Origin: Bacteroidota bacterium | GTDB taxonomy: Bacteria > Bacteroidota > Bacteroidia > Flavobacteriales > Flavobacteriaceae | Length of the DNA stretch: 12,918 nucleotides | Assembly (NCBI GenBank): GCA_947468985.1 | Contig: CANINJ010000019.1 | Location: 1-12,918, forward strand | Reading direction: 5' to 3' | Part shown: positions 6,442 to 12,918 of the stretch, in pieces | How the letters are laid out: each line of letters begins with the position of its first letter | Numbering within the stretch: the first letter of the stretch is position 1 | Translations under genes and position numbers: made by a program | Notes under the pieces: model-generated | Databases searched by the model: none | The model's input: only the letters and a program-made list of their open reading frames with translations | What the model was told of the DNA's origin: nothing

Positions 6442-7917
6442 TTAATATCCAGGGTTTTGTTGCCAATTTCCGTTTGAAAACTGAATTTCTTCGAAAGGAA
6501 TTGGGAAAATTTCATTTTTATTTGATGTAAATCCAGTGATTTTTCCAGCTGCTTTACTAGTACGAACTAAATCAAAGAAACGGTGTCCTTCACCAAGTAA
6601 CTCGACTCTTCTTTCATTCCAAATAAAATCTGTTAAGGCTTGTCCGCCAACTGTAATTCTGTGATTTGTATCTCCAAAAGCTCTATCGCGAACTTTATTT
6701 AGGTATTCTTGACCTTTAGAATCATTACCAGAACGGCTATTTGCTTCAGCAGCCATTAACAATACATCTGCATAACGAATAGAACGGTAATTATTTGGAT
6801 TCGTTAAATTTTGATCACCAACATTCGCATCTCCTTGACGAGCAATGTATTTTCTGTTGAAAAATCCCGTGTGTTTGTAACCTGTTCCATAAGAAACCCC
6901 TGTATTTAATGAAGCCCAAGTAACAATATTTAAAATTGCTACATCTCTTCTGCTGTCTCCGGCTTCATAAGCATTGTACGCTTCTTGTGTTGGAACATTA
7001 AAGCTATACCCAGAATCGAAAAGTGGTCCTGCATAATTTCTAATGCCATTGAAACCAACGGCCACATTACCTTCACTACATTGGAGGCATCCGAAACTTG
7101 CTCCTTCTGCATCAGTATATTGTACTTCAAATACTGATTCCGCATTGTTTTCACCCGTATTTTCAAAAATAGAATTATAGTTTGAAACTAATGAATACGT
7201 ATTAATATTAATTAAAGTTTCTAAAACTGCAGCACTTTCTACAAATTTATCTTGGTATAAAAATACTTTCCCAAGAAGTGCTTGAGCAGCTCCTTTTGTA
7301 GCTCTACCTTTTTGAGCGGCAACAGGATTCAAATTATCTATAGCATATTGCAAATCCAATTCAATTGAAGCATAAACAGCCGTAGTTGAAGATCTTGGAA
7401 TAGTTTTTTCATCGTTTAATTTGAAACGAGAATCGCCTTTTATTGGAATACCACCAAACCATTTCACCAATTCAAATTGGTAATACGCTCGTAAGAATCT
7501 AGCCTCGGCAATCACTTGGTTCTTACCAGAGAAGTCCGTTTTATCTTTAAATTCCAGAATGTAATTTGCTCTATTAACTCCCGCAAACATCCAGTTCCAA
7601 AGATCTTTCAGATTGCTATTTTGAGGAGTATGCGTCATTTCATCTACTTGTTGAATTCCGATTACATCAGTTGCACTTTCACCTCCTGACAAAGTATTAT
7701 CGGATGCAATTTCTCCCATCATCACATTGATATAGGAAGATTGCAACATATCATAAGCTGCTATTAATGCATTATCATAATCTGCTTTAGAATTAAAATA
7801 ATTCTCAGAATCGATAGAATAAACTGGAGTTCTATCTACAAAATTGTCGGAACAAGAAGTGCTGATTGTTGCAAAAAGTGCAATGGCAATACTTGATTTT
7901 ATAATATATTTTTTCAT
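6442..7917 (-). CDS. SusD/RagB-family outer-membrane lipoprotein
   Basis: A 491-residue glycan-binding lid of the SusC-like channel. The start at 7917 gives MKKYIIKSSIAIALFATISTSC, a lipoprotein signal with Cys22; an in-frame ATG at 7941 would overlap susC and spoil the signal. SusD-family landmarks are IAEARFLRAYYQFELVKWFGG (136-156), the TPR-like helix ATKGAAQALLGKVFLY (206-221), NYRSIRYADVLLMAAEA (376-392), ERRVELLGEGHRFFDLVR (435-452) and FPIPFEEI (471-478), ending near NPGY as many SusD proteins do. A CLQC pair (277-280) in an exposed loop could form a disulfide. It starts 10 bases after the susC-like stop. The pairing of SusC and SusD and the downstream GH16 and GH3 enzymes suggest a beta-glucan ligand; the binding site itself cannot be read from sequence. 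Confidence 0.96.
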   Translation of the reverse strand: MKKYIIKSSIAIALFATISTSCSDNFVDRTPVYSIDSENYFNSKADYDNALIAAYDMLQSSYINVMMGEIASDNTLSGGESATDVIGIQQVDEMTHTPQNSNLKDLWNWMFAGVNRANYILEFKDKTDFSGKNQVIAEARFLRAYYQFELVKWFGGIPIKGDSRFKLNDEKTIPRSSTTAVYASIELDLQYAIDNLNPVAAQKGRATKGAAQALLGKVFLYQDKFVESAAVLETLININTYSLVSNYNSIFENTGENNAESVFEVQYTDAEGASFGCLQCSEGNVAVGFNGIRNYAGPLFDSGYSFNVPTQEAYNAYEAGDSRRDVAILNIVTWASLNTGVSYGTGYKHTGFFNRKYIARQGDANVGDQNLTNPNNYRSIRYADVLLMAAEANSRSGNDSKGQEYLNKVRDRAFGDTNHRITVGGQALTDFIWNERRVELLGEGHRFFDLVRTSKAAGKITGFTSNKNEIFPIPFEEIQFSNGNWQQNPGY

Positions 7918-7927
7918 CTTTCTAGTA

Positions 7928-10900
7928 TTAAAAATTAACATTTATACCCATCATATAGGTTTTTGGAGTTGGATAAAATCCGAAATCAATTCCACCACCA
8001 ATTGGAGAACCGTCTGTTGCAGCTGGGTCAAAACCTCTGTATTTAGTGAAAGTGTATAAATTATTCACACCTGCATACAATCGTAATTTACTGATTTTGA
8101 ATTTTTCAGATAGTGTTTTATTCAAAGTATAACCCAATTGAATATTTTGGATTCTTAGGAATGAAGCGTCTTCTACAAAATAGTCTGAAAGTACATTATT
8201 ATTTGTAGCACCCGTTGTAACTCTTGGAACGGTATTACTTGTTCCTTCGCCAGTCCATCTTCCCAAAACATAGTTTAAACGGTTAACATTAGACAAAGTT
8301 CTTTCATAATTACGAACCATTTCGTTTCCAATTGAAGCATAAGAATAGGCTACAAAATCGAAATTTTTATAATTGAAATTCAAATTCAATCCCATTGTGA
8401 AATCGGCTATTGGACTTCCTAAATCCGTTCTATCTTTTAAATCGATAACACCATCGCCATTCAAATCTTTATAGCGAATATCTCCAGGTGAAGTTGCAGC
8501 ACCTAAAGCCGCTTGAGACGGATGTGCATCAATTTCAGCTTGGTTTTGGAAAATCCCGTCTGTTTGGTATCCTAAGAAATAACCTATTGCGTGACCAACT
8601 TCCATTCTTGATGGTGCTGGCTGGCTTACTCCAAAACTACCTCCTTCAATAAAACCAGTACTGTTATCAACTTTTGTAACTTTATTTTTAAGAGTAGTTA
8701 TATTATATGAAATTCCAAATTTAAAATCATCAGATAATTTATCTTTATAAATAACCGCAAATTCTAATCCTTCATTTACAACCGAACCTGCATTAATTGT
8801 TGGTGCTCCAGATCCTGGCGCATAAACACCAGTTATTCCTGATACTGGGATATTTCCAATTAATAAATCATTTCGGGTGTCTTTGAAATAATCGAAAGTC
8901 ACATCAATTTTATTATTTAATAATTTAGCATCAAAACCAAAATCTAATTTCTCATCTGCTTCCCACTTAATTTTTGGATTTGGAATTACACCAACAGCAA
9001 CTCCATTTAATAAAGTATTATCAAAAACATACGTTCCCTCACCACCTAAATTTCCAACGTAAGCATTATTGCCAATTTTATCATTTCCTAATAAACCCCA
9101 ACTGGCTCTTATTTTTAAGAAATTAAAAAAACCATCTTTTTTAAAGAAATTTTCATCGGAAACAATCCAACCACCTGTAAAAGATGGAAAAACTGCTACT
9201 CTATTGTCAGGGCCAAATTTTGTAGAGACGTTTCTTGCAACCATAGCAGAAAACAAATATTTTCCTTTAAAGTCATATTCAAATCTTCCAAAATGTGTCA
9301 ATCTTCGCTCATCATATCCATAAGAACCAACATCACGAGCACCAGCAGCACTTGTTCCTGTAGCCAAACTTATATCAGCATTGTCCCAAGAATTGTTTGG
9401 CACATCATAGCCCGTTGCAAAAAGTCCCGAACCAAATTCTTTGTAAACTGTTTGACCAATAGTCAGTTTAAATTTATGATTTTCTTTAAATGTATTTTCA
9501 TAAACACCAAAAGCATCAAAAGTATAATCATTGTCGTTTATGGTATTTTGATTCACACTACTTCGAGTAACATCAAACACTTTTCCACCGTAATTAACTT
9601 GTTTGTTAAAAGTTTTACTTTTACTGTTTCCAGTATTAAAACCAACTCTGGATGTCACTTTAAAATGTTTTACAACATCATAATCTAAAGTAACTCCTCC
9701 GTTTAATTTCTTGAGTTTATAATCGTTATAGGTGTTTTCAATTTGAGCCAAAGGGTTGATAATTTCAATACCAAAACCAGTTGTACTTGGAACCAAAGTA
9801 AAATCTCCGTTGACATCACGTGGCGTTAATGTTGAAGGCGTATTTATGGCATTAAATAATACAGAACCCAAACCTCTTTCATTTAAACCATCTCTATCAA
9901 TATAGGTATAAACTACATTGGCAGATAATTTGAATTTATCAGATAAATCGGCACCTAAAGATAAACGTGCAGTATTTCTTTTATAATCCGATTTTCCAGC
10001 ACCAATAATTCCTTGTTGGTACAAATCAGAACCGCTAAAAGAGTATGTAATTTTATCAGAACCACCAGAAATAGAAAAATCATTACTAACAATTGGTGCT
10101 TTACTGAAAACTTCATTTTGCCAATTTGTACCTTTTCCTAAACCAGTAACAATTGGGTAAGGTAATGCTTGCCCGCCATTTCCATAACTTTCATTAAGTA
10201 AAAGAGCATAATCTGTAGCATTAAGCAAATTGATTTTTTTGGTTGTTTCTTGCGAACCGAAGTAGGAATTGTAAGTCACCTTAGTTTTGGCATTTTTCTT
10301 ACCCGTTTTTGTGGTAATTAAAATTACACCGTTTGCACCAATAGTTCCGTATATTGCTGCTTGAGCATCTTTTAAAACGGTAATACTTTCAACATCATTT
10401 GGATTAATAATTCCTAAATCACCTTGATAACCATCAACAATTACTAAAGGAGCATTATTTAAATTGGTAGAAATTCCACGGATTCTAATATCTAAACCAG
10501 CACCTGGCGAACCAGATTGAGCCGAAACAGCAACACCAGCAACAGTTCCTTGTAATGCTTGCTCAATTTTAATAGGTTTTAATTCATCAATGGTTTTACT
10601 TGAAACTACTGTTACAGATCCTGTTACATCACGTTTTTTTTTGGAACCGTAACCAATAACGACAATCTCTTCTAAAGATTCAGAAACGGCTTGCATTTCT
10701 ATGGTAATTTTTTGAGATTTAGTTACTTTAAGTTCGTAGTTTTTATAGCCAATAAAACTAAAAATAAGTTTAGAACCAGAAGGAACTTTTGAAAATTTGA
10801 AATTTCCATCGACATCAGAAGTGAAAAATTGGGATGTGTTTTGGATTTCTACATTTACACCTATTAAAGGAGTGTTTGATTTTGAATCGATTACTCTTCC

Positions 10901-10975
10901 ACTAATTTCTAGCATTTGGGAATAGCCCAATGTAGAAATTAAAATAAAAGTGATTAGTAATAATTTTGATTTCAT
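7928..10975 (-). CDS. SusC/RagA-family TonB-dependent oligosaccharide transporter
   Basis: A 1015-residue outer-membrane beta-barrel importer, of normal length for the family. The ATG at 10975 is chosen because MKSKLLLITFILISTLGYSQ is a proper signal peptide; the in-frame ATG at 11059 would add 28 residues of leader sequence. The mature N-terminus holds the carboxypeptidase-regulatory-like domain (about 22-95, ISGRVIDSKSNTPLIGVNV...). The TonB box EEIVVIGYG follows (102-110), then the plug domain (about 113-228) with QALQGTVAGVAV (139-150), IRIRG (163-167) and the SusC signature LKDAQAAIYGTIGANGVILI (201-220). The barrel occupies the remainder and ends GINVNF with a terminal aromatic residue. 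It is the first structural gene of the PUL, about 254 bases downstream of the regulator gene. It should import beta-gluco-oligosaccharides delivered by the SusD-like partner. An SD sequence is absent, as is usual in this phylum. Confidence 0.97.
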   Translation of the reverse strand: MKSKLLLITFILISTLGYSQMLEISGRVIDSKSNTPLIGVNVEIQNTSQFFTSDVDGNFKFSKVPSGSKLIFSFIGYKNYELKVTKSQKITIEMQAVSESLEEIVVIGYGSKKKRDVTGSVTVVSSKTIDELKPIKIEQALQGTVAGVAVSAQSGSPGAGLDIRIRGISTNLNNAPLVIVDGYQGDLGIINPNDVESITVLKDAQAAIYGTIGANGVILITTKTGKKNAKTKVTYNSYFGSQETTKKINLLNATDYALLLNESYGNGGQALPYPIVTGLGKGTNWQNEVFSKAPIVSNDFSISGGSDKITYSFSGSDLYQQGIIGAGKSDYKRNTARLSLGADLSDKFKLSANVVYTYIDRDGLNERGLGSVLFNAINTPSTLTPRDVNGDFTLVPSTTGFGIEIINPLAQIENTYNDYKLKKLNGGVTLDYDVVKHFKVTSRVGFNTGNSKSKTFNKQVNYGGKVFDVTRSSVNQNTINDNDYTFDAFGVYENTFKENHKFKLTIGQTVYKEFGSGLFATGYDVPNNSWDNADISLATGTSAAGARDVGSYGYDERRLTHFGRFEYDFKGKYLFSAMVARNVSTKFGPDNRVAVFPSFTGGWIVSDENFFKKDGFFNFLKIRASWGLLGNDKIGNNAYVGNLGGEGTYVFDNTLLNGVAVGVIPNPKIKWEADEKLDFGFDAKLLNNKIDVTFDYFKDTRNDLLIGNIPVSGITGVYAPGSGAPTINAGSVVNEGLEFAVIYKDKLSDDFKFGISYNITTLKNKVTKVDNSTGFIEGGSFGVSQPAPSRMEVGHAIGYFLGYQTDGIFQNQAEIDAHPSQAALGAATSPGDIRYKDLNGDGVIDLKDRTDLGSPIADFTMGLNLNFNYKNFDFVAYSYASIGNEMVRNYERTLSNVNRLNYVLGRWTGEGTSNTVPRVTTGATNNNVLSDYFVEDASFLRIQNIQLGYTLNKTLSEKFKISKLRLYAGVNNLYTFTKYRGFDPAATDGSPIGGGIDFGFYPTPKTYMMGINVNF

Positions 10976-11114
10976 AATAATAATTTGGTTTGTTTTAAGA
11001 ATTATAAAAATATTGTTAAAGAAGGAGAAAAAATTAAAAAGAACCACAACAAAAAACATACAATTGAAAAAAAACTAAAGATTAATCCGAATACTGTAAA
11101 TTAATCAATGATAG

Positions 11115-11153
11115 ATAGCGCTTACATAGCTATTAATGAATTAAATAATCATT
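11115..11153. repeat. Two adjacent small inverted repeats in the susC leader (possible operators)
   Basis: ATAGC-N9-GCTAT (11115-11133) and AATGA-N9-TCATT (11135-11153) have the same geometry (5-base arms, 9-base spacer) and centres 20 bases apart, about two helical turns. They lie between the regulator gene and susC, downstream of the candidate -7 box. The arms do not share a sequence. Otherwise the leader 10976-11229 holds no gene and is AT-rich with several T-runs on the minus strand. Binding by the adjacent LuxR-type regulator is only a guess. Confidence 0.25.
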
Positions 11154-11167
11154 TTGAATATTCGTCT

Positions 11168-11175
11168 CAAAGCTA
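11168..11175 (-). promoter_or_regulatory. Candidate -7 box of the susC-operon promoter
   Basis: On the minus strand TAGCTTTG (11175-11168) fits TAnnTTTG. The region 19-23 bases upstream reads ACAACACC-like sequence and has no TTG, so a proper -33 box is absent. This is compatible with an activator-dependent promoter, which a PUL under a membrane sensor-regulator would be expected to have. It predicts a leader of about 185 bases before the ATG at 10975. Weak evidence: one short motif in AT-rich DNA. Confidence 0.35.
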
Positions 11176-11229
11176 TTTAAAAAAATTGTTGTGGTGTTGT
11201 ATAGTTAAAGTGAGGTTCAATACACTTGA

Positions 11230-12918
11230 TTATATAGACAATATATACTCCACAAGTCCCTGTTCGTGGGATAATTCCATTTTTTTACGCAATCGATAGC
11301 GTTTTATCTCAACACTACGAACAGAAATACTAATTAGTGGCGCAACTTCCTTTGAAGAAAGGTTCAGTCGAAGGTAAGCACATAGTCTCAAATCGTTTGG
11401 AGTTAGTAATGGATGCGCTAATTTCAACTTCTTCAAAAAGTCTTTATCTGCATTATCAAAAGCTTCTTTGAAAACATTCCACGAATCTTCTTCAGCGATA
11501 TTTTTCGTGATATTTGTAATCACCGATTTGATACTTTTAGAACCATCATCAGAAGTGTTTTTTAAATCTTCTTTAATCAAAGTCAATAATTCATCCTTCT
11601 TTATTAGACTCATTGTTGAAACTGCTAATTCTTTATTTTTTGTATCTACATCTTGTGAAAGTTGCTCATTCCTAACTTTCATAAGTTCCTGAGAATTTTC
11701 TAATTCTTTAATTTCAAGCAATAAATTATTTTCCTCAATTAGTTTTTCTCGTTGTTTATTATAATGTTTTTTATACGCTTTATTTATAAAATGCGCCATA
11801 ATCATAATTGCGATTATATAAAAAATAATGGCAAAATTTGTGGCATACCAAGGCTTTAGAATTACAAAAGTATAGGAAGCCATATTTTCTGGAGATGAAT
11901 TAGCAATTTTTGCTCTTACTTTAAAAGTGTATTCACCTGGAGATAAATTCTTGAAATTGACCGTTGATTTTGCATTCCATTCACTCCATTCGTCTTGAAC
12001 TCCTTCTAATAAATATTGATATTCGGCATTAATATATTTATTGTATTCAGGTACGGTATAATTGAATGTAATATTATTTTCAGCATATTTAAACTCTCCA
12101 GGTTCAGAAATTGAAGCGTTAAAAGAATGTTCATTTAATTTGTTAATACTAATATATGAAATGGAAACAGTATAGTTTTTAAAACTTAAATCATTGATAT
12201 TCATCGTGTAATATCCATCTGTAGTTCCAATAAGATAACCATAATTTGAGAGTTGTGCAATGTTTTCAAATCCAGACATTGAATTCGTCAATGCGGATGG
12301 AATTGGAATAGTGTTTTGTTTTAAATCAGAACTCAATTTACTTAAAGTAAAATAGTGAATATAATTTTTTGAAAACAACCAGATTTTATTGGAATTATCA
12401 ACAATCATTTTTCCTGAAGTATATTCGTCTTTTTCAAAAACAGAACTCAATAATTTATCTTTTTCAAATTCCTTTGAAGTCGTATTTAATTTGAAAATAC
12501 CTTCTTTATAAGCATAGTAAATTACGTTATTGAATTTCACCAGACTTGCATTTTTTCCTTTTGTAGGAGATTGATACGTTACAAACTTATTTGTTTTTAA
12601 TAATTTATCATCTAATTTTAATCGGAAAACTCCTTTGTATTCGTGGCTTAAATAAACATCTAAAGAATTGGTGATTTCAAAATACCGAGAAGAATAGTCA
12701 AATCCAGAAATTTTATTTCTGAAAACCCATCGATTATTTACCTTTTCTAAAACAGAAATGCCATAATAATTCCCTTGTAAAAGCAAGTTGTTATGATTTG
12801 GAACAGTCGAGAATTTCCAAGTTCCCGATTGAGAAAATATAGGCGTTGCATTACCATTTTCAACTATAAATGTTCCTGAATCGTGACCACAAAAAAGCGT
12901 TCCTCCATTTTCATATAA
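11230..12918 (-). CDS. SusR-like membrane-spanning sensor-regulator: propeller, Y_Y_Y, TM, LuxR-type HTH (partial, 5' end missing)
   Basis: The frame is open from the window edge at 12918 to the stop at 11230, giving 562 visible residues; the start lies outside. Visible residues 1 to about 265 are beta-strand-rich blades with repeating I-W-L-F and G-x-x-x-G-T patterns, as in the ligand-sensing propeller of two-component-regulator-like sensors. About 280-355 is a Y_Y_Y (triple tyrosine) domain (YQYLLEGVQDEWSEW, then FKNLSPGEYTFKVRAK). A single TM helix follows at about 361-378 (NFAIIFYIIAIMIMAHFI), then a charged coiled coil at about 385-450. The C-terminus is a LuxR/GerE-type HTH (about 500-562: LTPNDLRLCAYLRLNLSSKEVA, then SVRSVEIKRYRLRKKM). 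No histidine kinase or receiver domain lies between TM and HTH, so this is a one-component transmembrane regulator rather than a hybrid two-component protein. Being just upstream of susC on the same strand, it is inferred to sense a periplasmic beta-glucan oligosaccharide and activate the PUL. Confidence 0.9.
   Translation of the reverse strand, partial: LYENGGTLFCGHDSGTFIVENGNATPIFSQSGTWKFSTVPNHNNLLLQGNYYGISVLEKVNNRWVFRNKISGFDYSSRYFEITNSLDVYLSHEYKGVFRLKLDDKLLKTNKFVTYQSPTKGKNASLVKFNNVIYYAYKEGIFKLNTTSKEFEKDKLLSSVFEKDEYTSGKMIVDNSNKIWLFSKNYIHYFTLSKLSSDLKQNTIPIPSALTNSMSGFENIAQLSNYGYLIGTTDGYYTMNINDLSFKNYTVSISYISINKLNEHSFNASISEPGEFKYAENNITFNYTVPEYNKYINAEYQYLLEGVQDEWSEWNAKSTVNFKNLSPGEYTFKVRAKIANSSPENMASYTFVILKPWYATNFAIIFYIIAIMIMAHFINKAYKKHYNKQREKLIEENNLLLEIKELENSQELMKVRNEQLSQDVDTKNKELAVSTMSLIKKDELLTLIKEDLKNTSDDGSKSIKSVITNITKNIAEEDSWNVFKEAFDNADKDFLKKLKLAHPLLTPNDLRLCAYLRLNLSSKEVAPLISISVRSVEIKRYRLRKKMELSHEQGLVEYILSI

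Noticed and set aside
9293..9688. Plus-strand open frame of 131 codons antisense to the susC-like gene
   Set aside because: Low-complexity I/S/T/C-rich translation typical of a shadow of an AT-rich gene; the opposite strand encodes an intact TonB-dependent barrel.
10976..11059. Upstream in-frame ATG (11059) as the start of the susC-like protein
   Set aside because: It would put 28 leader-like residues before a complete signal peptide that starts at 10975. The same reasoning rejected upstream starts at 7941 (susD-like), 6515 (binding protein) and 5328 (PKD-GH16).
11230..12786. TTG at 12786 as the start of the regulator gene
   Set aside because: The frame stays open upstream to the window edge and the extra 44 residues continue the sensor-type beta-strand pattern, so the gene is truncated by the window rather than starting there.
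1..12918. CRISPR array, tRNA or rRNA genes, insertion sequences, phage or defence genes
   Set aside because: No regularly spaced repeats, cloverleaf-like segments, transposase motifs or terminal inverted repeats were seen. Almost all bases are covered by PUL genes.

Overview
The window is AT-rich and carries a SusC/SusD pair, several lipoprotein signal peptides, a TAnnTTTG-type promoter box and no strong Shine-Dalgarno sequences. Together these point to a Bacteroidota chromosome, most likely Flavobacterium or a close relative. All the genes I accept are on the minus strand, so transcription runs from high to low coordinates. The protein families identify a polysaccharide utilization locus (PUL) for a beta-glucan, most likely laminarin (beta-1,3/1,6-glucan). 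A mixed-linkage beta-glucan is the main alternative.

Layout in the direction of transcription: (1) 12918-11230, the 3' part of a membrane-spanning sensor-regulator (sensor blades, Y_Y_Y domain, one TM helix, coiled coil, LuxR-type HTH), cut by the window edge. (2) 11229-10976, a 254-base leader with a possible -7 box and two small inverted repeats. (3) 10975-7928 susC-like TonB-dependent transporter. (4) 7917-6442 susD-like lipoprotein. (5) 6428-5334 PKD-containing surface glycan-binding lipoprotein. (6) 5292-3634 PKD-GH16 lipoprotein. (7) 3620-3581, a strong hairpin followed by a T-run, which looks like an intra-operon terminator or attenuator. (8) 3558-1264 GH3 beta-glucosidase lipoprotein. 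(9) 1255-494 second GH16 endoglucanase with an ordinary signal peptide. (10) 493-250, an intergenic stretch with a promoter and an imperfect repeat. (11) 249-1, the N-terminal part of an ECF-like sigma factor, cut by the window edge and probably not part of the PUL.

Proposed working of the locus, by analogy with characterised Sus-like systems: the outer-surface PKD-GH16 lipoprotein cuts the polymer, while the SusD-like protein and the PKD glycan-binding protein hold the chain. The SusC-like channel imports oligosaccharides with TonB energy. GH3 and the second GH16 reduce them to glucose, and the regulator senses a breakdown product in the periplasm and activates the operon. Nothing here is clearly outside known PUL biology. 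The features most worth a second look are the hairpin at 3581-3620, the unassigned module inside the large GH16, and the possible operator pair in the susC leader.
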